A DNA stretch of 64,000 nt from Persicobacter psychrovividus (GTDB taxonomy: Bacteria > Bacteroidota > Bacteroidia > Cytophagales > Cyclobacteriaceae): positions 930,001 through 994,000 of the forward strand of contig NZ_AP025292.1 in assembly GCF_036492425.1 (NCBI RefSeq), read 5' to 3'. The notes beneath the pieces were generated by a model. That model had not been told where the DNA came from. It saw only the letters and a program-made list of their open reading frames with translations, and ran no database searches. Every line of letters starts with the position of its first letter. Positions within the stretch are counted from its first letter, which is position 1. Positions 34,459 through 43,890 of this stretch are shown here, one piece after another. The position numbers were made by a program, and so were the translations under genes.

Positions 34459-35280
34459 TTAGTATCCCAGGTTGATTTTTGGTAATAGGTCGCCAGATTT
34501 GCGGAAATCCATACCGATGAAAACATTGAATCTGAAAATGTGACTGGACTTGTATTCATAACCGCTCGACTTTTGCCCGAGGGTATACATGTGTCCAACG
34601 AAGAAGGTGACATTGTTATTTAATACATAACCAAGGCCATTGTAAGTTCGGAAATCTTCCATCGGATTCGCGCCAATGGATTCCCCACTGTGCATAAATA
34701 TCTCTGCACTGGGAGAGAAATAGAGGGTTTTCTCCTTGATTTTCTTGGAGTTCAGCGGAATATAAGCAAAAAGCTTATAACGATATCGGTTGGTGTAATC
34801 GTGTTCTTCCCCTACATCATTCTTCCTTTTCCAGCGGTGTTCAAAACGAAACTGATGGTAGAACTTAAACCGTCCCATGGCTGGCATTTTTAATAGCCAT
34901 TGGTGCCATATCCGTGGTTCATAAGTCACTTTTTCAAACTCTTCATTTCCTGTTTCAGGCGTGAAGTTCATCACGAGGGTCGGGCCTATTACGCCTTCGA
35001 AATACTCATTGAAGAAGATGTTCAGACCGAAACGGTTGTACATCTGACGTTTTCGGCCATAAAATGACCACACATCGTCGAGGTCGTTACGTACCCGCCA
35101 GTGGTGTTCGCCATAGTAGCCGAGCCTTTCCGAAAATTGAAACTTCAGGTAGGCACCAAACCAAAGGCCGGTTTCCTCCATAGTGGTAACGGAAGGCTGA
35201 GCGGCCGCTTTTTGTGCATGAACAAGTTGTGGGAGTAGGAGTAGGGTGAGTACGAGTGTTGCAATAAAATTCTTAAGCAT
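34459..35280 (-). CDS. DUF2490 family outer-membrane protein
   Basis: A 273-residue protein with a signal peptide (MLKNFIATLVLTLLLLPQLVHA). The mature part has the DUF2490 pattern of amphipathic strands: GLWFGAYLKFQFSERLGYYGEHHWRVR, QMYNRFGLNIFFNEYFEGVIGPTLVMNF, KFYHQFRFEHRW, RYRYKLFAYIPL, and FFVGHMYTLG, ending in KINLGY. It is probably a small outer-membrane barrel of unknown function. The next gene (MORN) starts one base after its stop. Confidence 0.82.
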   Translation of the reverse strand: MLKNFIATLVLTLLLLPQLVHAQKAAAQPSVTTMEETGLWFGAYLKFQFSERLGYYGEHHWRVRNDLDDVWSFYGRKRQMYNRFGLNIFFNEYFEGVIGPTLVMNFTPETGNEEFEKVTYEPRIWHQWLLKMPAMGRFKFYHQFRFEHRWKRKNDVGEEHDYTNRYRYKLFAYIPLNSKKIKEKTLYFSPSAEIFMHSGESIGANPMEDFRTYNGLGYVLNNNVTFFVGHMYTLGQKSSGYEYKSSHIFRFNVFIGMDFRKSGDLLPKINLGY

Positions 35281-35442
35281 ATAGATGTTTGTTATCCCCA
35301 GACATGCAAAACAGGAGACTCAAGGTTGAGGTATGAGTTTCAGAGCCGAAAATTACGGCAAATAAAGCAGAAGACAACAAAATATCATTAAAATTTACGA
35401 ATCGGGATATTCGCAATCGGAAGAAGGGGCGTTTTTGGGCAT

Positions 35443-35472
35443 AAAAAAAGCCAATCCGAAGAGGATTGGCTT
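35443..35472 (-). terminator. Terminator of gapA
   Basis: On the minus strand AAGCCAATCC pairs with GGATTGGCTT around TCTTC, then seven T; 22 bases past the gapA stop. Confidence 0.9.
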
Positions 35473-35494
35473 AATGTTTTATCTGAAGGATAAA

Positions 35495-36511
<1,017 letters not shown>

Positions 36512-36547
36512 TTATATTTTTTGTGAATGGTTAACTTTGTTATGACA

Positions 36548-36577
36548 CAAATGTAGGAGTTCCATTGAATTTTCAAA
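36548..36577 (-). promoter_or_regulatory. Promoter of gapA
   Basis: On the minus strand: TTTG (36577-36574), 18 bases, TACATTTG (36555-36548), 43 bases before the ATG. Confidence 0.75.
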
Positions 36578-36802
36578 CCGAATCATGTGGTTTATTTTTA
36601 TGATCTGTATCACGTTTTGAATGATCGGTATAATAATCGGCTTATACGCGCTGTATCGGCATTTTTTGGGGAAATTGTGGTGCTGATTTTGCCAAGTTGG
36701 CAGTGGTGTTTTTTTCTGAAAAAAGGTACACGGCGCTTTTTTTGCCGCTAAAAAGGGTGAAAATACGGGTGTAAAAAAAAGTGGGATTTCTTCTAAACAA
36801 CA

Positions 36803-36828
36803 ACAGCCCGGCATGGTTGCCGAGCTGT
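36803..36828 (-). terminator. Possible terminator of the MaoC gene
   Basis: ACAGC-CGGCA pairs with TGCCG-GCTGT with one mismatch; only TTGTTGTTT follows on the minus strand, so it is weak. The remaining sequence between this and the gapA promoter shows nothing else. Confidence 0.5.
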
Positions 36829-36854
36829 GCGTGTTTTATGATAAAGGAGGGCTA

Positions 36855-37268
36855 TTAAGAAACAAAAGTTTTTTTGTTCATAGCTTTAGCCTCACCTTTT
36901 ACAACGATTTTTCCAGATTCAATATGTCGGATGTTGGTTTCAACAACGGCGATATGCACTCGGCCGATCACGCGTTTCACTTCCAACTCAATGCGGTATT
37001 GGTCTCCAGGATACATCGGTCCTTTGAACTCAATGTTTTGCCCAAGATACAAGGATCCCTCGCCTGGCCATTGCGTTCCCATCACTCTTGAAATGATGGA
37101 AAGACCAAAAACGCCATGAATTACTGTTCTGCCAAATTCTGATGTTTTTGCAAACTCAGGATCAATGTGTACAGGATTGGTATCCCCGGTAATCCTTGCA
37201 AATTCGTTCACTTCTTCCTGACTAATGGAAAAATCGTAATGGTATTGATCTCCTACTTTTAAAATCAT
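36855..37268 (-). CDS. MaoC-type (R)-specific enoyl-CoA hydratase-like protein
   Basis: A 137-residue single hot-dog fold protein of the MaoC family. The hydratase motif is complete: Asp29 and His34 within ARITGDTNPVHIDPEFAKTS, then FGRTVIHGVFGLSIISRVMGTQWPG. Such enzymes hydrate trans-2-enoyl-CoA to (R)-3-hydroxyacyl-CoA, or act in related acyl-CoA dehydrations. The true substrate is not known. It may work with the thiolase at 3 kb but is not linked to it. TACATTTG at 37306-37299 (minus) is a fitting -7 box 31 bases before the ATG, overlapping the LolD-like gene region end. Confidence 0.88.
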   Translation of the reverse strand: MILKVGDQYHYDFSISQEEVNEFARITGDTNPVHIDPEFAKTSEFGRTVIHGVFGLSIISRVMGTQWPGEGSLYLGQNIEFKGPMYPGDQYRIELEVKRVIGRVHIAVVETNIRHIESGKIVVKGEAKAMNKKTFVS

Positions 37269-37312
37269 GATCTAAAATAATGATGTATTTACTCAGCGCA
37301 AATGTAAATAAA

Positions 37313-37984
37313 TTATTCGTTAGGTGAATGGTTTTCGATAATTTGTCCGTCCACCATGGTCAATTTACGGTCGGTCATATCTGCCAGCTCGGGGTTGTGA
37401 GTTACGATCACGAAGGTCAGGTCGAGCTCATCACGCAATTCAAAGAAAAGTGCGTGCAAGTTCTGAGCGCCAATGCTGTCGAGGTTACCCGAAGGTTCGT
37501 CAGCAAAAATAATGTCCGGCTTGTTGATCAGTGCCCTGGCCACTGCCACACGCTGTTGCTCACCCCCAGAAAGTTCTCCCGGCTTATGGTTCATTCGGTG
37601 TCCAAGCCCAAGACGATCGAGCAGGTGCTGTGCTTCAAGTTCTGCGGTTTCTTTATCAGTACCAGCAAGAAAAGCGGGTAAACAGACATTCTCTATGGCA
37701 GAAAACTCCGGCAACAGGTTATGGAACTGAAAGATAAATCCAATCTTCTGGTTTCTAAACCGTGCAAGCCCATCTTTGTTCAGCTGGCCAATTTCCTGAT
37801 TGGCAATGTACACTTCACCGGAGTCGGCATGGTCGAGGGTTCCGATAATTTGCAGCAGGGTGCTTTTTCCTGCGCCCGATGCACCTACTATAGAAACGAT
37901 CTCTCCTTTTTTTACCAGCAGGTCCACCCCTTTGAGTACCTCAAGGTGGCCGTATTTTCGGTGAATATTTTTAGCTTTTAACAT
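37313..37984 (-). CDS. LolD-like ABC transporter ATP-binding protein
   Basis: A 223-residue ATPase of the LolD/MacB class (lipoprotein release or export across the inner membrane). Walker A is GASGAGKST, Q-loop FIFQFHNLLPEFSAIENV, signature LSGGEQQRVAVARAL, Walker B IIFADEPSGNLD, and switch His in VIVTHNPELADM. The typical LolD opening LKAKNIHRKYGHLEVLKGVDL is present. No LolC/E permease is adjacent, as is usual in Bacteroidota, so the partner must be elsewhere. TATGTTTG at 38046-38039 on the minus strand may be its -7 box. Confidence 0.9.
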   Translation of the reverse strand: MLKAKNIHRKYGHLEVLKGVDLLVKKGEIVSIVGASGAGKSTLLQIIGTLDHADSGEVYIANQEIGQLNKDGLARFRNQKIGFIFQFHNLLPEFSAIENVCLPAFLAGTDKETAELEAQHLLDRLGLGHRMNHKPGELSGGEQQRVAVARALINKPDIIFADEPSGNLDSIGAQNLHALFFELRDELDLTFVIVTHNPELADMTDRKLTMVDGQIIENHSPNE

Positions 37985-38152
37985 TTGCCTTAGTGCCTGT
38001 TTTATCGTGATAATTACTCACTTGTGGTTCAGAAGCTACAAACATATAAAAAATTCAAGCTTTATCCTGTTTCCTTGCGGGGCAAATCTTTGGTAATTTT
38101 CCTCAATTAACTTACTTTAGTTGAAAGACAAGCAAATAATAACCCAACAACC

Positions 38153-39343
38153 ATGAATATTCACGAATATCAAGCAAAAGACATATTAAAAAGCTACGGC
38201 GTGGTGGTTCCTGCACAGAAATTGGCAGAAACTCCCGAGGTGGCTGTCAATGCAGCACGTCAATTATTTGAAGAAACAAAAACGGCTGTATTTGTTTTAA
38301 AAGCGCAGATTCACGCCGGTGGCCGTGGAAAAGGCGGCGGGGTGAAAATCGCCAAAAATGTGGAAGAGGTGTATCAGTTAGCGGACCAGATCATCGGGAT
38401 GCAGTTGGTGACTCCCCAAACAGGCCCTGAAGGGAAAAAGGTCAACAAGATCATCGTTTCAGAGGATGTTTACTACCCTGGCGCATCGGAGCCTTCAGAA
38501 ATTTACCTGAGTGTACTGCTGGATCGTGCCAAAGGCTGTGACGTTATCATGGCATCTACCGAAGGTGGTGTGGACATTGAAGAAGTAGCGGAACAAACGC
38601 CGGAAAAAATCATTAAAGAGTGGGTTGATCCTAAGGTGGGTTTACAGGCTTATCAGGCAAGAAAAGTGGCTTTCGCTTTAGGCTTGGAAGGTTTGGCACT
38701 GAAGAATATGATCAAGTTCATTACCAACATTTATAAGGCTTACCGTGGAATCGATGCTTCACAGGTGGAAATTAACCCGGTATTGAAGGCCTCGGATGAT
38801 GCAATTATTGCGGTGGATGCTAAGATCAACCTGGACGATAACGCTTTGTACCGTCATAAAGATTTTATTGCTTTGCGTGATGAGTCGGAGGAAGATCCTT
38901 TGGAAGTGGAAGCTTCAAAATCGGGCTTGAACTACGTGAAGCTGGATGGTAATGTAGGCTGTATGGTGAACGGTGCCGGTTTGGCAATGGCCACCATGGA
39001 CATGATTAAGCTTTCAGGTGGTGAGCCTGCAAACTTCCTTGATGTTGGGGGTGGGGCAAATGCACAAACAGTAGAAGCTGGTTTCCGCATTATCCTTCAG
39101 GACCCGAACGTTAAAGCGATTTTGATCAATATTTTTGGTGGTATCGTACGTTGTGACCGTGTAGCAAGTGGTGTGGTGGAAGCTTACAAAAATATCGGCC
39201 AAATTGATATTCCGATTATTGTTCGTCTTCAGGGAACAAATGCTGAAGAAGGAGCGAAGATTATCGAGGAGTCCGGTTTGCGTGTGGTTTCTGCTATTTT
39301 ACTGAAAGATGCAGCAGATTGCGTTAAAGAGGCATTGGTATAA
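38153..39343 (+). CDS. sucC: Succinate-CoA ligase (ADP-forming), beta subunit
   Basis: A 396-residue ATP-grasp subunit of succinyl-CoA synthetase in the TCA cycle. It begins MNIHEYQAKDILKSYGV, the family start, has HAGGRGKGGGVKIAKN in the nucleotide-binding part, EINPV, GLNYVKLDGNVGCMVNGAGLAMATMD and LINIFGGIVRCDRVASG in the C-terminal ligase domain. sucD, the alpha subunit, is not next to it; the gene stands alone between a minus-strand transporter ATPase and a convergent phosphatase, and ends at a strong terminator. Confidence 0.97.
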   Translation: MNIHEYQAKDILKSYGVVVPAQKLAETPEVAVNAARQLFEETKTAVFVLKAQIHAGGRGKGGGVKIAKNVEEVYQLADQIIGMQLVTPQTGPEGKKVNKIIVSEDVYYPGASEPSEIYLSVLLDRAKGCDVIMASTEGGVDIEEVAEQTPEKIIKEWVDPKVGLQAYQARKVAFALGLEGLALKNMIKFITNIYKAYRGIDASQVEINPVLKASDDAIIAVDAKINLDDNALYRHKDFIALRDESEEDPLEVEASKSGLNYVKLDGNVGCMVNGAGLAMATMDMIKLSGGEPANFLDVGGGANAQTVEAGFRIILQDPNVKAILINIFGGIVRCDRVASGVVEAYKNIGQIDIPIIVRLQGTNAEEGAKIIEESGLRVVSAILLKDAADCVKEALV

Positions 39344-39363
39344 TCGACCATTATAATTACAAT

Positions 39364-39399
39364 AAAAGGCTGATACTTGAAGTTATCAGCCTTTTTTTT
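39364..39399 (+). terminator. Terminator of sucC
   Basis: AAAAGGCTGATA pairs with TATCAGCCTTTT around an 8-nt loop, followed by further T. Confidence 0.9.
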
Positions 39400-39450
39400 A
39401 TGCTTTTTTTCTATCAGCGGAAAAGAGAATGTTCTGGTTTAAACACGCTT

Positions 39451-39951
39451 TTAAGAAAGCTCATTAATCACCTCGATCAATGTGCCTGTGCCTTCCGATA
39501 CTTCCTGCCAGTGATCCACCTCAAGGCTTATTTTTATCACACCTGCCGGCTGAAGAAAGGGCATTTCTTTGTTGGTCAGGACTTCTGCAAGATGCGGCAG
39601 CCCAGGGTAATGTGCCACAACGGCTAATGTATTGACTTCCTCAGGGGCACTGCAAATACTTTGCAACAAGACCCGTGGCGAGGCATTATACAACTCTTCG
39701 CTATATTCAATTTTATTCATTGGCCAATCGAACTGTTCCGCGATCAGCTTGGCGGTCATCTCAGTTCTAAAAGCAGTGGACACCATCAGGTGGTCAAAAA
39801 CACAGTTTTGCTGTTTGAGGTGTTCCCCAAGCTTGGCGGCTGAACGAATGCCATGTTGTGTGAGCGTTCTTTTGATGTCCGGCTCATGATAATGAGCTTC
39901 CTGTGCTTCTGCATGTCTGATCAGCAGTAAAGTCTTGGTCGTGTTCTGCAT
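39451..39951 (-). CDS. SixA-like histidine phosphatase
   Basis: A 166-residue member of the histidine phosphatase (phosphoglycerate mutase-like) superfamily, short as SixA. The catalytic RHG box is LLIRHAEAQ (His13); the second half has VVAHYPGLPHLAEVL with the second His. SixA removes phosphate from phosphohistidine in phosphotransfer proteins, but small members of this family also act on other phosphates, so the substrate is unsure. A single gene convergent with sucC. Confidence 0.85.
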   Translation of the reverse strand: MQNTTKTLLLIRHAEAQEAHYHEPDIKRTLTQHGIRSAAKLGEHLKQQNCVFDHLMVSTAFRTEMTAKLIAEQFDWPMNKIEYSEELYNASPRVLLQSICSAPEEVNTLAVVAHYPGLPHLAEVLTNKEMPFLQPAGVIKISLEVDHWQEVSEGTGTLIEVINELS

Positions 39952-40250
39952 ATAGTAATAAATAAAGCAATCTGTTCAATGAAGGAATACGCCCATTCCT
40001 CTTTCTTTAAGATAGCGGATTCCTAATGCGAAATAATCTAAATTTTTGATTATTTAAAGTGGATTTAGGAATAGATTTCTACCTGAGGCCGTTATTTTTT
40101 TTCAAACAGGAAGAATGTTGGGATGTTTTGCGTTTTCAAATAGTTGATAATCAATAGGTTCTAATTAAAGGTTTATAGGTTGTTTTAGCTTAAAAATGGA
40201 CGTAATTATTTATTTTTTTTAGGCAGAGGGATAATTTTCTCTTGTATTTA

Positions 40251-40283
40251 TTTGAAAAACCGACAAATTTAAACCTATGTTTG
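40251..40283 (+). promoter_or_regulatory. Upstream promoter of topA
   Basis: TTTG (40251-40254), 21 bases, TATGTTTG (40276-40283). Bases 39952-40250 show no gene or other feature. Confidence 0.65.
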
Positions 40284-40321
40284 TAGATATGCACCAGTCA
40301 AATGAGTACTTCAATGTTGAA

Positions 40322-40354
40322 TTTGTTCAATAATTAGTGCATATTCTATTTTTG
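40322..40354 (+). promoter_or_regulatory. Downstream promoter of topA
   Basis: TTTG (40322-40325), 21 bases, TATTTTTG (40347-40354), 53 bases before the ATG. Together with the box at 40276 this makes a tandem promoter. Confidence 0.65.
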
Positions 40355-40407
40355 TTTTTAGGGTGCCTTATAGAAATGGGCATCGGAATATAACCTGTGC
40401 TGTAACG

Positions 40408-42906
40408 ATGCAGAAAAATTTGGTAATAGTGGAGTCCCCTGCCAAGGCCAAGACCATTGAAGGCTATTTGGGAGAGGACTATAAAGTTGTTTCGAGCTTT
40501 GGGCACGTTCGGGATTTGCCCAAGGGGAACAATGCCATTGATATAGAGAATGGTTTTAAGCCGACCTATGAAGTAAGTGCTGACAAGAAGGAGGTTATTC
40601 GTGACCTGAAAAAATTAGCCAAGGATGCCGAATTGGTCTATCTCGCATCCGATGATGACCGTGAGGGAGAGGCGATTTCATGGCACTTGAAAGAAACCTT
40701 AAAATTGGAAGATGAGCGTACCAAACGGATTGTCTTTCATGAAATTACCAAAAATGCGATTGTCAAGGCGATTAACAATCCACGGACCATCGATGAAAAC
40801 CTGGTGAATGCACAACAGGCACGAAGGGTCCTTGACCGCTTGGTGGGTTTTGAGCTTTCGCCAGTTTTATGGAAAAAAATTAAGGCCGGCCTGTCGGCGG
40901 GTCGTGTGCAGTCCGTAGCAGTACGTATTGTCGTGGAGCGCGAACGCACGATTGATGCGCATCAGGTGAGTTCATTTTTTAAGATCAAAGCACGTTTCGA
41001 TCTCCCTGAAGGCCGTTATCTGCATGCAGAATTGCCTGCAAGGTTCAAGACCGAGGAGGAAGCCAACGCTTTCCTTACCGACTGTCAGCAAGCGACTTTC
41101 AAGATCAACAGCCTGACCAAAAAGCCAAGTAAGAAATCTCCGGCACCACCGTTCACGACTTCTACCCTTCAGCAGGAAGCATCGCGGAAGTTGGGCTTCT
41201 CGGTAGCACAAACCATGGCGGTAGCACAGCGTTTGTATGAAGCCGGTAAGATTACTTATATGCGTACCGATTCCCTGAATTTATCTGATGATGCTTTGGC
41301 TGCTGCGGCAAAAGAAGTGACTCAGGCCTATGGAGAGGAATACGCACATACGAGAAAATACACCACGAAATCTGCTTCGGCACAGGAGGCTCACGAGGCC
41401 ATCCGTCCGACAAATTTCGCTGAGCATAAAATCACCACCGGAGAGCGTAACGAGCAACGCCTTTACGAATTGATCTGGAAACGTGCCATTGCATCGCAGA
41501 TGTCACAAGCCGAGATTGAAAAGACGACCGCTAAAATTGGGGTTTCTACCCGCAGCGAGGAGCTTTCGGCAACAGGGCAGGTGGTTACTTTTGAAGGTTT
41601 CTTAAAGGTTTACATCGAATCTTCGGACGATGAGGATCAAAATGAAGAATCCAAAGATATGTTGCCGCCATTGTCTGAGGGGCAGGAATTGGCCTTCAAT
41701 GAAATGATTGCACGTCAGGGGTTCACACGTCCGCCGGCAAGATTTACAGAGGCCAGTCTGGTGAAAGAACTGGAGGAAAAAGGCATCGGTCGTCCTTCTA
41801 CTTATGCACCGACGATCTCTACGGTACAGCGCCGAAATTATGTGGTGAAAGAGCCACGCGACGGGGTGGAACGCCCTTACCGTGAATTGATTTTGGGCTC
41901 GGATTTGCAACTGACGGCTTTGGATAAAACCGAAACGACAGGCGCAGAGAAGAACAAGCTATACCCAACAGATATTGGGATGGTGGTAAATGATTTCTTG
42001 GTCGAATATTTCCCGAATGTGGTCGATTTCTCCTTCACCGCAAAAGTGGAAAAGGAATTTGATGAAATTGCTCACGGACAGCAAAACTGGGACGAGATGA
42101 TCGGCAGTTTTTACAGCGGTTTCCATACCAAAGTAGAACAGGCAGAATTGATTGACCGTCGTGAAATTAGCTCTGCCCGGGAATTGGGGAATGATCCTAA
42201 AACCGGAAAGCCTGTGATTGCACGATTGGGCCGATTTGGTCCATTGGTACAACTCGGAGAAACTTCCGAAGAGGAAGGTGCAGAAAAGCCACAGTTTGCC
42301 AGCTTGCGCAAGGGGCAGTATCTGGAGAAAATTACTTTGGAGGAGGCTTTGGAGCTCTTCAAATTGCCACGTGATGTGGGGATGTATGAAGATAAAAAAG
42401 TGGTGGCGGCCATTGGTCGCTTCGGGCCATACCTTCGCCATGATGGAAAATTTGTCTCTTTGGGTAAAGAGTATGATCCGCTTTCAGTGGAAATTGATAC
42501 CGCCATTGAGCTGATTGAAGCCAAGCGTCAGGCAGATCGTGAGAAGTTTATCAAGGCTTTTGATGAAGATCCTGAGGTGCAGGTGCTGAAAGGCCGCTGG
42601 GGGCCATACATCAAGTTTGGGAAGAAAAATGTAAAGATTCCGAAAGAGCTTAAAGAAACGCCTCTTGAAATTACCTGGGAACAGGCCGTAGAGTGGGAAG
42701 CAGCGACACCGGAAAAAGGCAAAAAAGGGGCGGCAAAGAAAACCACCGCAGCGAAAAAGCCAGCGGCGAAGAAAGCCACTGCCAAAAAGCCTGCAGCCAA
42801 GAAAACGGCAGCAAAGAAACCCGCGGCGAAGAAAACGACCACCGCAAAAAAAACAACCACCCGTAAAAAAGCCACTCCAGTAGTGGAAAAAGAGGCGGAA
42901 GCCTAA
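40408..42906 (+). CDS. topA: DNA topoisomerase I
   Basis: An 832-residue type IA topoisomerase that relaxes negative supercoils. The ATG at 40408 gives MQKNLVIVESPAKAKTIEGYLG, the canonical start with Glu9; an earlier in-frame start lies in the promoter leader. The Toprim domain has SDDDREGE (82-84), and the catalytic Tyr284 is in GKITYMRTDSLN. Instead of Cys4 zinc fingers, the C-terminal part carries topo-C repeats (ARLGRFGPLVQLG, AAIGRFGPYLRHDGKF, LKGRWGPYIKFGKKNVKIPKE), as in many Bacteroidota. The last 60 or so residues are an Ala/Lys repeat tail like histone H1 (AAKKPAAKKATAKK), which probably binds DNA. Confidence 0.97.
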   Translation: MQKNLVIVESPAKAKTIEGYLGEDYKVVSSFGHVRDLPKGNNAIDIENGFKPTYEVSADKKEVIRDLKKLAKDAELVYLASDDDREGEAISWHLKETLKLEDERTKRIVFHEITKNAIVKAINNPRTIDENLVNAQQARRVLDRLVGFELSPVLWKKIKAGLSAGRVQSVAVRIVVERERTIDAHQVSSFFKIKARFDLPEGRYLHAELPARFKTEEEANAFLTDCQQATFKINSLTKKPSKKSPAPPFTTSTLQQEASRKLGFSVAQTMAVAQRLYEAGKITYMRTDSLNLSDDALAAAAKEVTQAYGEEYAHTRKYTTKSASAQEAHEAIRPTNFAEHKITTGERNEQRLYELIWKRAIASQMSQAEIEKTTAKIGVSTRSEELSATGQVVTFEGFLKVYIESSDDEDQNEESKDMLPPLSEGQELAFNEMIARQGFTRPPARFTEASLVKELEEKGIGRPSTYAPTISTVQRRNYVVKEPRDGVERPYRELILGSDLQLTALDKTETTGAEKNKLYPTDIGMVVNDFLVEYFPNVVDFSFTAKVEKEFDEIAHGQQNWDEMIGSFYSGFHTKVEQAELIDRREISSARELGNDPKTGKPVIARLGRFGPLVQLGETSEEEGAEKPQFASLRKGQYLEKITLEEALELFKLPRDVGMYEDKKVVAAIGRFGPYLRHDGKFVSLGKEYDPLSVEIDTAIELIEAKRQADREKFIKAFDEDPEVQVLKGRWGPYIKFGKKNVKIPKELKETPLEITWEQAVEWEAATPEKGKKGAAKKTTAAKKPAAKKATAKKPAAKKTAAKKPAAKKTTTAKKTTTRKKATPVVEKEAEA

Positions 42907-42918
42907 TAGGCAAAACAT

Positions 42919-42956
42919 AAAAATCCCCGCAACGGAAGCGCTGCGGGGATTTTTTT
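42919..42956. terminator. Bidirectional terminator between topA and ppk2
   Basis: AAATCCCCGCA pairs with TGCGGGGATTT around a 10-nt loop, with T on the right and A on the left. It touches the ppk2 stop codon. Confidence 0.88.
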
Positions 42957-43755
42957 ATTCATATTTTTTGGGAACATAGGTCAGCTCTGAAATCGGCATC
43001 CGGATATAGCCTTTGCTTTTATCGATTTCCGGCAGGACAATTTCCTCATCAGGAATGTCCTCATAATCTATCTGATCAAGCAAGTGGGCAATACAGTTCA
43101 GCCGTGCCGCTTTTTTGTTATCGGCCTTTACCACATTCCAGGGGCTCTGCTTGGTGTCTGTATAGGAGAACATCTGATCTTTGGCCTGCGAATATTCCAT
43201 CCATTTTTCCCTGGATTTAATATCCATCGGGGAGAATTTCCATCGCTTCATGGGCGTTGCAAGCCTTTCCTTGAAGCGCTTCTCCTGCTCGTCATCACTT
43301 ACAGAGAACCAGTATTTAACAAGGATCAGCCCCGAGCGGATCAGCATACGTTCAAATTCCGGACAGCTGCGCAAAAATTCTTCATATTGCTCCTGACTGC
43401 AATAGCCCATCACATGTTCTACCCCTGCGCGGTTGTACCAGCTTCTGTCAAAAAGGACAATCTCTCCGGCAGCGGGTAAATGGTGAACATAACGCTGGAA
43501 GTACCATTGCGTTTTCTCTTTTTCAGTAGGAATACCCAGCGCAACCACTTTGCAAATTCTCGGGCTCAGGTTTTCACGGATACGCTTGATGGCTCCACCT
43601 TTTCCGGCGGCATCTCTTCCTTCAAATAAAACACAAACGCGTAAGCCCTTTTTCTTGACCCATTTTTGCAGTTTTACCAGTTCAAGCTGAAGGCGCTCCA
43701 GCTCTTTTTCATAAATTTTTTTGTTGACCTTAATCGGTTGCTGTTGGTTCTCCAT
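42955..43755 (-). CDS. ppk2: Polyphosphate kinase 2 family protein
   Basis: A 266-residue single-domain PPK2, which transfers phosphate between polyphosphate and nucleotides. Walker A is FEGRDAAGKGGAIKRI, Walker B IVLFDRSWYNRAGVEHVMGYC, and the lid lysine/arginine part KRWKFSPMDIKSREKWMEY. WNVVKADNKKAARLN is the conserved end motif. The length fits class I PPK2 enzymes, which favour ADP or GDP, but class assignment from sequence by eye is tentative. A single gene, convergent with topA. Confidence 0.95.
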   Translation of the reverse strand: MENQQQPIKVNKKIYEKELERLQLELVKLQKWVKKKGLRVCVLFEGRDAAGKGGAIKRIRENLSPRICKVVALGIPTEKEKTQWYFQRYVHHLPAAGEIVLFDRSWYNRAGVEHVMGYCSQEQYEEFLRSCPEFERMLIRSGLILVKYWFSVSDDEQEKRFKERLATPMKRWKFSPMDIKSREKWMEYSQAKDQMFSYTDTKQSPWNVVKADNKKAARLNCIAHLLDQIDYEDIPDEEIVLPEIDKSKGYIRMPISELTYVPKKYE

Positions 43756-43834
43756 ACTCCTATTTGGCTTTGATTATACTTAAATAATACAACTAAGAAG
43801 TTGGTGATTTTGTGGTGAAATACCATGTTTTAAT

Positions 43835-43864
43835 CAAAAAAAAACCGACAATTGCCGGCTTTTT
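43835..43864 (-). terminator. Terminator of the uracil/xanthine permease gene
   Basis: On the minus strand AAAAGCCGGCAATTG with TGTCGGTTTT forms an imperfect stem (one mismatch) followed by a long run of T. Confidence 0.7.
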
Positions 43865-43890
43865 ATAAATATCTTGATTTTTGGGGTACT

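Noticed and set aside
42965-42985. ACATAGGTCAG, the REP core, inside ppk2
   Set aside because: It lacks the paired stem ends and GTAN head and lies in the conserved coding end of ppk2; chance match.
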